A DNA stretch of 64,000 nt from Cutibacterium modestum. Lineage in GTDB: Bacteria > Actinomycetota > Actinomycetes > Propionibacteriales > Propionibacteriaceae. Where the stretch lies: positions 124,001-188,000 of the forward strand of contig NZ_BJEN01000003.1 of assembly GCF_008326345.1 (NCBI RefSeq). The letters are read 5' to 3'. This document shows, one piece after another, positions 54,182 through 62,951 of this stretch. How positions within the stretch are numbered: position 1 is the stretch's first letter; every line of letters begins with the position of its first letter. Under the pieces are notes generated by a model that was not told the origin of the DNA, did no database searches, and was given only the letters and a program-made list of their open reading frames with translations. The position numbers and the translations under genes were made by a program.

Positions 54182-54480
54182 TTGTGAACGAAAGTTATTC
54201 AATCTGACCGAAAGCTCTACTCATTCCTCGGATTTGTTGTTCGCCACAGGGATGGGCATTGCCGCAGCAACACCGGCAACTGCCTCGCCGGCGGATACGG
54301 CAGCGCCGGTTTGCGTTGTCGCTTCACGGTGGACCACTCAGTGACGCTGGGTGACCGACGTACAGCGCCGCGTGGTCATCACAGAGGGGGATCAACGTCG
54401 AAGGCGTCAAGCTGGCGCTGATCGCCGTTCCCCGCCCGGACCGTGTCGCGGGCACCCCGTCCGCGAAACCTCCCACGGCC
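54182..54480 (+). pseudogene. Inverted, internally deleted copy of the endoglycoceramidase gene with its upstream region
   Basis: On the opposite strand to the intact gene at 55159-56661. An upstream segment TGTGAACGAAAGTTAT and GACCGAA matches the region upstream of the intact gene (56880-56845). Then come LFATGMGIAAATPATASPADTAAPV and SRWTTQ, a stop, RWVTDVQRRVVITEG, followed immediately by NVEGVKLALIAVPRPDRVAGTPSA, which in the intact protein lies about 330 residues later. The junction falls where the intact gene has the near-identical CAGGGGATCAACG and CAGGGGACCAACG. A second smaller deletion removes the 5' end. Confidence 0.85.
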
Positions 54481-54544
54481 ACGAACCTGCCGACTGCGGG
54501 AGTTGTATCTGCCATGGGGTTATACCTGCTCACTGCCTCAAACC

Positions 54545-54790
54545 GTGCTGACTCTCGTCGGCGGGGTAGCGGCATCGTGCCTATTCCTCGTTCTGGCAGT
54601 TTCCCTCGCTGTGGTGGTCGTGCGTTTCAACGCCCTGCCCACTCCCCATGCCCACGCGCTGCAGGTGACGTTGGGGTGGCTGACCGTCCTCGTGGCGCTG
54701 ATACTGGGTATCACACGCCAGTGGACTCGGATATATCGCGTATATGTCAATGGGAAGACCGAGAGATTCCACCACGTCTTGACCGATTAG
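54545..54790 (+). CDS. Possible two-helix membrane protein or remnant
   Basis: From GTG 54545 the frame gives about 81 aa: two hydrophobic helices (LVGGVAASCLFLVLAVSLAVVVV and LGWLTVLVALILGI) and a basic tail (RQWTRIYRVYVNGK). No ribosome binding site is visible and no family is recognised. It is wedged between the endoglycoceramidase relic and an IS481 fragment, so it may be the tail of a damaged gene. Confidence 0.35.
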   Translation: MLTLVGGVAASCLFLVLAVSLAVVVVRFNALPTPHAHALQVTLGWLTVLVALILGITRQWTRIYRVYVNGKTERFHHVLTD

Positions 54791-54794
54791 CTGA

Positions 54795-54952
54795 GCTTAC
54801 GTCTGCTTGCTACACCTCTGAGGCTGAACGGCGGGGTGAGTTCAGGGGGGCTGAGCACGCCACTATAACTATCACCGGCCTCACATGGGCTACGGCAACC
54901 AGTCACCCTACCCGATTGGTCACCGTCTCAGCTGCGTGGCGGCAGTATGGCC
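54795..54952 (+). mobile_element. IS481-family transposase C-terminal fragment (copy 2)
   Basis: ACYTSEAERRGE in one frame, then HYNYHRPHMGYGNQSPYPI in another, matching the corresponding end of the fragment at 58450-58790. The frame changes once. Begins directly after the stop of the two-helix frame. Confidence 0.7.
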
Positions 54953-55077
54953 CTAAGACGGCAGTGGCAAGCGTGGAACGTCAAATATGCCTTGGCCGTA
55001 ATACCCTGCGAGGATACCTACTGTTCTCCATGGGGGCCGGAGGTGGTGCTGCCAGGTGCATCCCGCGACACGAAAAG

Positions 55078-55108
55078 GACCGGCCCACCCCAAGGAGGAG
55101 GGCCGGTC
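55078..55108 (-). terminator. Terminator of the endoglycoceramidase gene
   Basis: GACCGGCCC/GGGCCGGTC, 9-bp stem; on the minus strand followed by TTTTCGTG. About 50 bases past the stop at 55159. Confidence 0.75.
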
Positions 55109-55158
55109 GTAAAAGTGTCTGGGAGACTTGTAGGTCGGTGCTGAAGACGCTTGAAGGG

Positions 55159-56661
55159 TTAGCGCAGGGTGATCGTGACCTTCGCCGTGGCACTGCCTTG
55201 GTTGAGGTGCAACCGCGCCACCCGGTCGCCTGGGTGGGAGGTGACGTGGGCGCCGGACGCCTGCACGTCGTACCCGTGGGGCGCTGAGATGGCAGGGACC
55301 ACCACAGTCGTCTCGTCCGACTCCTCCGCGCGCGACCCGTCGGGCCGCTGGGCGGTCCAGGTCATGGTGAACACGCGTCGGGACCGGTCGTGGTGGTACG
55401 CGGATGGGGTGCCCGCGACACGGTCCGGGTGGGGAACGGCGATCAGCGCCAGCTTGGCGCTTTCGACGTTGGTCCCCTGGGGTGGCCGAGCTGGGTCGTC
55501 GACGAGGGCTTGCTCGGTGCCCGGGCCGGCTGTGGTGGGATCACCGGCAGTGTAGGCCCACCACTGGACGCCGACCCGGTTGCGAGCTGCCAGGTCCATC
55601 TGGGACGTGATCACCGCGGGGGTCGTGATGGCGCCGAACTCGGTGAGCATCAGCCCCGACCCGGTCTGACGTGAATGCTTCTCTGCGTTAGTGAAGACCC
55701 GGTTGTCGGGCGCAGTGCATCCGACATAGGAGTGGAGGGTGGCCTGGCTGGTGCAGTAGTCGTGGAAGCTTAACCCCAGGTTGGATCCCGTGAGCCGGAC
55801 GTTGGTCCCGACACCTATGTTGAAGAACTGCATCGGCTCGTACCAGATAGTGGTGGCCTTGTCGACCGAGCGGATCGCGTCGACAGTCTTCTGCTGGACG
55901 GCCGACAGTCGCGCGTCAGCAGCGCGGCAACCGAGCTGCGTGAGGCACCGCGTGTAGCGGTGGCCCGGGAACGGCTCATTGAACAGGTCGTAGCCCTGCA
56001 CGCCGGGCACGTTTCGGAAATGCTCGGCCACATGTCGCCAGGCGCTGGCGTAGTGGTCGGCGACACCGATGCCGTCAGAGGCCTTGGCGTTGTCGTAGAA
56101 GGAGTCGAAGGAGTATTTGACGGCCTCGTTGAGGAAATAGTTGCCGGGGAAGCCCGTCTTGACGATGTTGGGCATGCCGTGGTCGAGCGCGGCCCAGGCA
56201 GGCCACCCCTCCCCCTGGTACTTCTCGTTGATCATGTCCTGATGGAAGTCGAGGACACTGGCGATGCCGTGGGCGTTGAGGATCCGCACGGTGCGTTCGA
56301 CCCGGGCCAGGTAAGCGTCGTCGTAGACGCCCGGCCGAGGCTCGACGCCGGCCCACAGCACCCCCAGCCGGACACTGGTGAACCCCTGCGCCTCGAGGAA
56401 GGCTGCGTCGTCTTCACCGAAACCGACGGCATCGGGGGCGTAGGGGGCGCTCTTGGCGACCTCGTTGATCCCCTGCGTGATGACCACGCGGTGCTGGGCG
56501 TCGGTCACCCAACGCCCCTGGGTGGTCCACCGTGAAGCGTCGACGCGAACTGGCGCTGCCGTATCCGCCGGCGAGGCAATTGCCGGCACTGCTGTGGCAA
56601 CGCCCATCCCTGTGGCGAACAGGGACAAAGCTACAAATCCGAGGGCAGACTTTCGACGCAT
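55159..56661 (-). CDS. Secreted endoglycoceramidase-like glycoside hydrolase family 5 enzyme
   Basis: 500 aa from ATG 56661 with AAGGAA upstream. Signal peptide (about residues 1-32), then a GH5 barrel with acid/base Glu229 in DLFNEPFPG and nucleophile Glu341 in LTEFG; other GH5 landmarks are SVLDFHQDM, HDYC and WWAYTAGD. A C-terminal beta-sandwich follows (about residues 395-500). Endoglycoceramidases split the glycan from the ceramide of glycosphingolipids, so host membrane glycolipids are the likely substrate. Substrate choice is inferred from family likeness. Its own relic lies in inverted orientation nearby. Confidence 0.92.
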   Translation of the reverse strand: MRRKSALGFVALSLFATGMGVATAVPAIASPADTAAPVRVDASRWTTQGRWVTDAQHRVVITQGINEVAKSAPYAPDAVGFGEDDAAFLEAQGFTSVRLGVLWAGVEPRPGVYDDAYLARVERTVRILNAHGIASVLDFHQDMINEKYQGEGWPAWAALDHGMPNIVKTGFPGNYFLNEAVKYSFDSFYDNAKASDGIGVADHYASAWRHVAEHFRNVPGVQGYDLFNEPFPGHRYTRCLTQLGCRAADARLSAVQQKTVDAIRSVDKATTIWYEPMQFFNIGVGTNVRLTGSNLGLSFHDYCTSQATLHSYVGCTAPDNRVFTNAEKHSRQTGSGLMLTEFGAITTPAVITSQMDLAARNRVGVQWWAYTAGDPTTAGPGTEQALVDDPARPPQGTNVESAKLALIAVPHPDRVAGTPSAYHHDRSRRVFTMTWTAQRPDGSRAEESDETTVVVPAISAPHGYDVQASGAHVTSHPGDRVARLHLNQGSATAKVTITLR

Positions 56662-57253
56662 GGCAATTCCTTCTTCTAATGTCAACTACCAACAGCCGCC
56701 AGGATGAATCGGGCTGGAGATGACTGGCGAGGTACCAGCATATATGAAGAGGGCTCTTCGGTGGGGTGACGAGCGTGATACACGGAGCTATAGCGCGCCA
56801 AGTAGCCGCGAAATTAGCATGACCGGCGGGCTCACGAAAGTATAGCGTTCGGTCATATCAGATAACTTTCGTTCACAGTTGTGCGGTTATTATTTCTTGC
56901 ATGGAGCCTTACTGGGGTTAGATTATGTGGATAGCTTCAGTTGGCCTTAGTATGGCGCCTGTCTGGCTAGAAAGCCAAGGGGCTTGCCGCAGGCCATATC
57001 GTGGAACGCCGAGGGCAAGCAGCAGGACACCCTACGGGGAGTTGCGCCCCCGCTGATCCCCACCGCCAAGTCGTATGGAATCTCTCGGGGGTTACCTTAG
57101 GGGGCGTTGACCCCACTGACCGAGTTAGGAGAATTCTCAATGTGATGTATCGTTTAGGCCACCCCTTGAGATGAAATTTTTGTAGTCTACCCTTTTCGAA
57201 TTGAATCAATATGATTCACGAAATTCGCCCCGTGTTCCGCTGAGGAGTCACTG
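56662..57253. other. Divergent promoter region between endoglycoceramidase and lipase genes
   Basis: About 590 bases. It contains TGTGAACGAAAGTTAT (minus strand, near 56876-56861), shared with the relic upstream at 54182. A stretch at about 56960-57100 reads GLPQAISWNAEG...PPLIPTAKSYGIS in one + frame, which hints at an old coding fragment, but no family is recognised. Confidence 0.45.
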
Positions 57254-58273
57254 ATGAAGATCAACGCACGATTCGCCGTCATGGCCGCGAGTGTGGCCGT
57301 TCTGATGGCTGCCGCGCCGATTGCGCAGGCTGTTACTTCGCCGGGGGATATCCATCCCTTGGTCCAGGCAGCCCACAGCCCCGACGGTATTCCCGGTAAC
57401 GGCGTCGGGCCGGAATTCCATACGTCGTCGATGGCGCGTTCTTACAGCGAGAAGCACCTGGGCGTGGCGCCGCGGGGTGTGAACGACTTCTCCTGCAAGG
57501 TCAAGCCCGGCGACCGACCGGTCATCCTGATTCCCGGTACTGGCGGCAATGCGTTCGCCACATGGTCCTTCTACGGACCCCATCTGGCCCATGAGGGGTA
57601 CTGTGTCTACACCTTCACCACCAATGTCCCCGTGGGGATCCTCGACGAGGGCTGGGGCTTCACCGGTGACGTGCGCGCCTCCGCGCAGGCGCTGGGTGCC
57701 TTTGTGGATCGGGTCCGGAAAGCGACGGGCTCTGAGAAGGTCGACTTCGTCGGACATTCGCAGGGTGGCGGCATCCTGCCGAACGCCTACATCAAGATGT
57801 ATGGCGGAGCGTCCAAGGTCGACAAGCTGATCGGACTGGTGGCCGCCAACCACGGCACCACCGCCGTCGGTCTCGACAAGCTTGTCGACGGCCTGCCCGA
57901 GGCTGTGAAGGATTTCCTTAGCACGTGGAGCTACGACCACAACATGGAGGCCTACGGCCAGCAGCTCAAGGGATCAGCGTTGATGCAACAGGTTTACCGT
58001 GACGGCGACACCGTCCCGGGTATCGCCTACACCGTCATCTCCACCCGGCTCGACACGACGGTCACGCCCTACACGCAAGCCTTCCTCAAGGGCGCCAAGA
58101 ACATGACCGTGCAGGACGCCTGCCCTCTGGATGCCTATGGCCACGGCCGCCTACCCTATGATCCCGTCGCCTACCAGATGGTGCTCAACGCCCTCGATCC
58201 GAACCACCCACGAGAGATCTCCTGCACGTGGCGGCCCCGGGTTCTGCCCGTAGCCACCACGGATGCTGCATGA
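57254..58273 (+). CDS. gehA: Secreted triacylglycerol lipase GehA
   Basis: 339 aa, the length and character of the C. acnes secreted glycerol-ester hydrolase. Signal peptide (about residues 1-26), oxyanion region ILIPGTGGNAF, nucleophile GHSQGG (Ser169), Asp267 in STRLDTTVTP and His297 in DAYGHGRLPYD complete a catalytic triad; Cys pairs could form disulfides. It hydrolyses sebum triglycerides to free fatty acids outside the cell. Transcribed divergently from the endoglycoceramidase gene. Confidence 0.95.
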   Translation: MKINARFAVMAASVAVLMAAAPIAQAVTSPGDIHPLVQAAHSPDGIPGNGVGPEFHTSSMARSYSEKHLGVAPRGVNDFSCKVKPGDRPVILIPGTGGNAFATWSFYGPHLAHEGYCVYTFTTNVPVGILDEGWGFTGDVRASAQALGAFVDRVRKATGSEKVDFVGHSQGGGILPNAYIKMYGGASKVDKLIGLVAANHGTTAVGLDKLVDGLPEAVKDFLSTWSYDHNMEAYGQQLKGSALMQQVYRDGDTVPGIAYTVISTRLDTTVTPYTQAFLKGAKNMTVQDACPLDAYGHGRLPYDPVAYQMVLNALDPNHPREISCTWRPRVLPVATTDAA

Positions 58274-58449
58274 ACTGTGGCAGGTCAGGGTTCTCCAGCG
58301 CCGTGCGGCGTGGCCACCAACCACGACTGTGGTGACAACGAACAGTAGCTCGGTCCCTGCCTTGTGCCGGGTGGCGCTGCCATGTCGTCCATCAGGTTAG
58401 GTCGTGGTGGGCGCGTCGTCTGCGTGGGTGACTACCTGTACGTTCACCT

Positions 58450-58790
58450 CTAAGTGAACTGACCGGGGATGTTGGTCAATCGTGAGAAGGGTGGCTGGTT
58501 CCCGCAGGCCGGGTGGGGCCGGTGGTGGTTGTAGTAGTGCAGCCAGTCGCCGAGCTTGCCAAGGCGCTCCGCCTCGGAGGTGTAGCAGCGGGCGTAGGCC
58601 CAGCCGTCGGCCAGGGTGCGGTGGAACCGTTCGATCTTGCTGTTGGTCTGCGGCCGGTACAGGCGGGTGCGCTTGTGCTTGATGCCGAGCTCGTTGCAGG
58701 TGTTGCGCCACAGGTGTGAGCGGTAGACGCCGCCGTTGTCGGACAGGACCCGCTCCACGGTGACGCCGCGCTGGTGCTCGCCGCCACGTG
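58450..58790 (-). mobile_element. IS481-family transposase C-terminal fragment (copy 3, longest)
   Basis: About 112 codons in one frame: VERVLSDNGGVYRSHLWRNTCNELGI with the second catalytic Asp (SDNG), HKRTRLYRPQTNSKIERFHRTLADGWAYARCYTSEAERL with the final Glu (KIERF), then WLHYYNHHRPHPACGNQPPFSRL and a stop. The N-terminal HTH and the first catalytic Asp are missing, so it is a truncated copy. It lies between the lipase and VOC genes. Confidence 0.88.
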
Positions 58791-58806
58791 GGGATCGGTT
58801 GTCGGG

Positions 58807-59172
58807 TCAGTCGACGGGGCTGACCCGGATGAGGTTGCCGTCGGGGTTGGCGATCACGAAGGTGCGGCCGAACACGTCGTCGTGTGGTTCCTCGATGACG
58901 TGTACGCCCTTCGCGACCCCCTCGCGGTAGGCGTCATCGACTGCCGTGGACGACCGGGGGACCATGAGTCCGATTTCGCTCGTGCGGGGCGTGTCGCGGG
59001 TGGTGTCCTCGTTGCGGCCGGTCCAGATGGCGAACAGCACCCCGGGTGTCACCTCGAAGGCGACGTAGCGCGGGCTGGTGAAGTTGGGCTCGATGTCGAA
59101 CAAGTCGCTGTAGAAGGCGGTGGACCGTTCGGCGTCGCTGACGTAGGTCAGGAACAGGTTGGGTGCCGGCAT
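58807..59172 (-). CDS. VOC (glyoxalase/bleomycin-resistance) superfamily protein
   Basis: 121 aa from ATG 59172. Two beta-alpha-beta-beta-beta modules: LFLTYVSDAERSTAFYSDLFDIEPNFTSPRYVAFEV and GLMVPRSSTAVDDAYREGVAKGVHVIEEPHDDVFGRTFVIANPDGNLIRV, the latter ending with the DPDG-like metal/ligand strand. Such small VOC proteins detoxify or bind small molecules; the ligand is unknown. Its 3' end lies 17 bases from the IS481 fragment. Divergent from a WYL-type regulator gene, now broken, which probably controlled it; such pairs are common. Confidence 0.87.
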   Translation of the reverse strand: MPAPNLFLTYVSDAERSTAFYSDLFDIEPNFTSPRYVAFEVTPGVLFAIWTGRNEDTTRDTPRTSEIGLMVPRSSTAVDDAYREGVAKGVHVIEEPHDDVFGRTFVIANPDGNLIRVSPVD

Positions 59173-59240
59173 GGGTGTCTCTCGGGTCAGTGGATCATTT
59201 GGCACTAGCCGATCACCAAAACAGGACAACTCATGTCATG

Positions 59241-59785
59241 TTTTCTGCGAGGATCGGGGCCATGAAGTCCTCGAGGCTGTTGTCGATCCTGCTGCTCCTA
59301 CAGACCCATGAGCGGATGACGAGCCAAGAATTGACCCGACGATTCGAGGTCTCACCGCGCACGATCCTGCGTGACGTCGAAGCATTGCCAGCTGCGGGCG
59401 TTCCGATTCACACGGTGGCGCGATCGTGCTGGACGGCCGGGCTCGGCTGGACGTCGCTCGTCTCGATCCGGGAGAGCTTCAGCTGCTCACTGTCGCGGGG
59501 CTGGACGCCGACCTTCTTGAGCAGGTCGGGCTGCAGGCAGTCCACGCCAGCGCCCAGGAGAAAATGACGGCCATCGCCACGCGAGGACAGGTGCTTGGTA
59601 CCCCGCCCCTGTCCGAGGTACTCCTCATCGACCCATCAGGGTGGTTCACGACCGGAAAGGAACTCGACCTGCTGACCGCAGCGAGAGAGCGACGTCGCAT
59701 CCGCCTGTGCTACCGACGGAGCGGAGAAACCAGCGGGCAATGGCTCACCGCGGACCCGTACGGGCTCGTGAACAAGGCTGGCTCC
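59241..59785 (+). pseudogene. YafY-type HTH/WYL transcriptional regulator, frameshifted and truncated
   Basis: The first frame gives SARIGAMKSSRLLSILLLLQTHERMTSQELTRRFEVSPRTILRDVEALPAAGVPIH, a DeoR/YafY winged helix. At about 59415 the frame shifts, then LDGRARLDVARLDPGELQLLTVAG to the start of the WYL domain, RIRLCYRRSGE and ADPYGLVNKAG. At about 59785 the similarity stops abruptly in the middle of the WYL domain, where sequence from an opposing gene begins. Intact members are about 310 aa and regulate an adjacent gene in response to a small ligand. Confidence 0.85.
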
Positions 59786-59977
59786 GGTAGCTATGCGGCC
59801 GTGGAAGTCGTTGAAGTTGAAGATGTCGACGTTCTTGTCACCATTACACGACGCGGCTGGCGCTGACGGGTTACCACTGGCGCTTGGTGCCGCGAAAGCC
59901 GGGTTACCACCGAAGCTGCCACCGGCCACGCACAGCACCGTCAAGCCGGCGATTCGGGCCCTGCGTCGGTGATTCAT
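59785..59977 (-). pseudogene. 5'-nucleotidase/UshA-like protein, N-terminal fragment
   Basis: ATG 59977 opens a signal peptide (MNHRRRARIAGLTVLCVAGGSFGGNPAFA) and then KNVDIFNFNDFHGRIATG, the first metal motif of secreted 5'-nucleotidases (NDFHG). Only about 65 residues survive before the frame runs into the antisense of the WYL regulator. The full proteins are 500-700 aa, so more than 90% is missing. Confidence 0.8.
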
Positions 59978-60116
59978 GGTTCCCCCTGAACTCGTCCAAG
60001 TGATGATGTGTGCAATACACAGCTAGCTTCGTCTATGGTTGGCCGTCCTAGCAATGGGCATTTGCCACCAGGAGTTCCACCGTGTCGACTTCGTGACGTC
60101 CACGTAAGGCTTGCGG

Positions 60117-61394
60117 TCAGATCCGCGGAATCCCCTCGACGGGAACCCCCTCAGGCAATTGACCGCTATAGCCCGGCGGCACATAGGCGCAGGAAGGATC
60201 GGAGGCGAGGTAATCCCCGGTCATGGCGTAGGCCGTCGAGCGCGACCCACCGCAGAAGTGGTTGAAATTGCACGCCCTGCACTTACCGGAGAACCCGTTC
60301 GGATTGCGCAACCCCTGGAAGATCGGCGATTCGCGGTAGATCTCGGGGAAGGGCCTCTCCTTGATCGACCCACAATGGATCGGCAGGAATCCCGACGGGT
60401 AGACGCCGGTGTGATCGATGAACGCGAACCCAGACCCGGAATTGATCGCCAGCGGGGTGCGTGGCGGGCGCGGATCCGTGATGCTTTCGCCCAGCAGCTC
60501 GTTGGTCTCGCGGGTGAGCCACTCGTAGAGCTCTCCGTGGCGAACTGGGCGCTCTTTGCCCTGACGGACGGCTTCGCGCTGGAAGGCGATGCGTCGGTAC
60601 TGCGGTGCCTCGGTCGTCTTGATGGCAATGCGCGTGGAGTTGTCGTGCAGCCAGTACAGTACGTCCTCACGCTCTAGAGGTGAGAGCATGTCGAGCTGGG
60701 CGCCTCGTCCGGTGGGCACCAGCATGAACGTATAGAACATGAACGCCCCTAGGTCGATGGCGTTCTTGAGCATTTGGGGGGCTTCGTGGATGTTCTTGGC
60801 GGTGAATACCGTATTGAGCTGGAATTTCATCCCCATCGCGCGAAGCATGTGGCAGGCCTCGACGGTGCGATCGAAGGTGCCCGGGAAACCACGGAAGGCG
60901 TCGTGGGTCGCTGCTGAGCCACCATCTAGGGACATTGACATCATCGATACCCCGGCGTCCTGCACTGCTTTGACGCGGTCATGGGTAAAGAGCGGGGTCA
61001 CCGACGGCGAGACCGACACGTGGAGACCCTTGCTGACCCCATACTCAATCAGGTCGACGAGATCAGGGCGCTCGAAGCAGTCACCGCCGGTGAGGATGAG
61101 CATCGGGTAGGGCTTCTCGTAGCTGGTGAGCTGATCGATGAGTTCGTGGCCCTGGGCGTTGGTGAGCTGACCGGGGGCGGCATGATGCTGGGCCTCGGCG
61201 CGGCAATGTTGACAGACCAGCGCGCAGGCGCGGGTGACCTCCCAAATAACGATGAAGGGCTTGTCGTTGAGGTCGTGCCTGATCTCGCGGACGAGTGGGC
61301 TGTGGCCAGGATGGCCTCCCGGATGGCCACCAGGGTGCCTTGTGGGCGCACTGCTAGGCCGGGCCAGGTGGTTGGGGTGCTCAGTGATAGTCAC
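60117..61394 (-). CDS. Radical SAM/SPASM protein, TIGR04053-like, heme-associated
   Basis: 425 aa from GTG 61394, overlapping the stop of the hemY-like gene (GTGA). The N-terminus is His-rich (RHPGGHPGGHPGH, residues 19-31). Radical SAM core with cluster motif CALVCQHC and TGGD; C-terminal SPASM region with HCGSIKE, CRACNFNHFCGG and a later Cys (DPSCAYVPPGY) for extra Fe-S clusters. Related proteins (NirJ, AhbC/D) remodel or decarboxylate porphyrins; with the oxidase neighbour, a porphyrin or heme step is likely but not shown. Confidence 0.87.
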   Translation of the reverse strand: MTITEHPNHLARPSSAPTRHPGGHPGGHPGHSPLVREIRHDLNDKPFIVIWEVTRACALVCQHCRAEAQHHAAPGQLTNAQGHELIDQLTSYEKPYPMLILTGGDCFERPDLVDLIEYGVSKGLHVSVSPSVTPLFTHDRVKAVQDAGVSMMSMSLDGGSAATHDAFRGFPGTFDRTVEACHMLRAMGMKFQLNTVFTAKNIHEAPQMLKNAIDLGAFMFYTFMLVPTGRGAQLDMLSPLEREDVLYWLHDNSTRIAIKTTEAPQYRRIAFQREAVRQGKERPVRHGELYEWLTRETNELLGESITDPRPPRTPLAINSGSGFAFIDHTGVYPSGFLPIHCGSIKERPFPEIYRESPIFQGLRNPNGFSGKCRACNFNHFCGGSRSTAYAMTGDYLASDPSCAYVPPGYSGQLPEGVPVEGIPRI

Positions 61395-62776
61395 GAGTTC
61401 TCCTCCTTCGAGGTGATGTGGCGTGCGAGACGGTGTCCGGCAACGATTGCAGTGCCGACTCCAGCACCATCGATACCGGCACCTCCAACGTGGAGGCCGG
61501 TGCCGTCGAGGATCGTGGTGAGTTGGGCCATGCGTTTCCGGTGGCTGGGAGCCGGTTGCGGCATGGCGCCGCGGTGGCGCTCAACGACGTAGTTGCGAAG
61601 GTCGAGAGCCAGTCCGAGACGTTTCAGTTCTGCCATGGTCATGGCGACGAGGTCATCGTCGGATAGGTTGTCGATGGGCATTCCACCCTGCCGACCTATG
61701 GCGATCCGGAAGGTGGGCTTGGCGAGGTACCACTTCGTCGAGAGGTTGGTGACTTGGCGTACCAGGGGAGACCACGCTGAACCGATAAACCATGTTTGGG
61801 CCGTGGCGATCGGGTGGCCAGTGGGTTCGGCTCGCATAACTAGCGTGGCGACTGTGGTGCTGTCGCACTGCAACAGCAGTTCGGAAGCCTGCGGGCATGC
61901 TGTAGCGAGCAGGGCTGCCGCAACCTTGGCGGGGGTAGCAATGATGACGTCATCAACAGCAACCGATCCGATGCCACGCGGGCCGGTGACTTCGACTACC
62001 CATTCGTGACCAACCTGACGGATTCCCGTGGCACGGGTATTCGTGTGAATGGTGAGTCCTTCCGCCAGCGCGTCGGGCAACGTCACTAGGCCGTGCCTCC
62101 AGGTGGCCGTGGCAGGGGTACGGGGACCAGAGCGCTGTGAACGATGGCGAATCCGCGACCACCATCCGGCAGCATTGCGCTTGAGAGTTCCGGCGACGAT
62201 GGAGTCGCCTTTCTTCACTGCCTGCCCCAAGGCGGGTGCGGCGACCGCTAGCGAAAACGTGTTGAGGTCAGCGGCATGTATACCGCCCAGCATCGGGTCG
62301 ACGACAGCGCGACCCACCTCGTCACCAAATCTCTCGGAGATGAACTGGCCTACGCTGACGTCGTCAGGGTGTGGGCGAGCGTTGAAAGGTTCGAGCCCGG
62401 CTCGTAGCAGACCGGCAGGGGAGAGGATGCGTGAGGCGATAGTGGGGAGGAACCTCGTGGGTCCTACTGGCGTCACCCCGGCTGGCAGCTCGACGATCCC
62501 GCGCCGGCTCGATAATAAGGTGCGTCCAGGGGCTGGATGACGCATGGAGTCCGTCAACCCCAGCTCCGTAACGAGTGCAGCAACTCCTGGGGCGCGAAGG
62601 GGTACGGCCTCGGCTCCCATCTCGACCACATCGGAACCCAGACGACGGGACCTGACCTGGCCGCCGACGCGCTGCCCCGCCTCGAGGACGACGGGTCGAC
62701 AGCCGTGGTTCTGCAGGTGGTGTGCGGCTGTCAGACCCGTCATTCCGGCACCGATGACCGCCACTGTTTTGCTCAC
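61391..62776 (-). CDS. hemY: Protoporphyrinogen/coproporphyrinogen III oxidase (HemY type)
   Basis: About 461 aa from GTG 62776, chosen because VSKTVAVIGAG opens the FAD fold. Dinucleotide motif VIGAGMTGLTAAHHL, then LEAGQRVGGQVRS, VVDPMLGGIHAADLNTFS and the C-terminal FAD site LHVGGAGIDGAGVGTAI. Oxidises (copro)porphyrinogen to (copro)porphyrin in the Gram-positive heme pathway. Co-translated with the radical SAM gene, so the two should act in the same pathway. Confidence 0.9.
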   Translation of the reverse strand: MSKTVAVIGAGMTGLTAAHHLQNHGCRPVVLEAGQRVGGQVRSRRLGSDVVEMGAEAVPLRAPGVAALVTELGLTDSMRHPAPGRTLLSSRRGIVELPAGVTPVGPTRFLPTIASRILSPAGLLRAGLEPFNARPHPDDVSVGQFISERFGDEVGRAVVDPMLGGIHAADLNTFSLAVAAPALGQAVKKGDSIVAGTLKRNAAGWWSRIRHRSQRSGPRTPATATWRHGLVTLPDALAEGLTIHTNTRATGIRQVGHEWVVEVTGPRGIGSVAVDDVIIATPAKVAAALLATACPQASELLLQCDSTTVATLVMRAEPTGHPIATAQTWFIGSAWSPLVRQVTNLSTKWYLAKPTFRIAIGRQGGMPIDNLSDDDLVAMTMAELKRLGLALDLRNYVVERHRGAMPQPAPSHRKRMAQLTTILDGTGLHVGGAGIDGAGVGTAIVAGHRLARHITSKEENS

Positions 62777-62951
62777 CGTTTGAGGGTACGCACATTGTCT
62801 CAGCAACTGAAGTCCGGGGTGGGGACCGTGGATAACCTACGGAACGGTAACCTCATCTTTGGTGGCTTTTTACGGAACGATAGATCCCGTTTGGAACTGG
62901 ACTTGTTGGCGTCCAGAATTGAGGGACGGAGCATTTGACCAGGAGGAAGAT

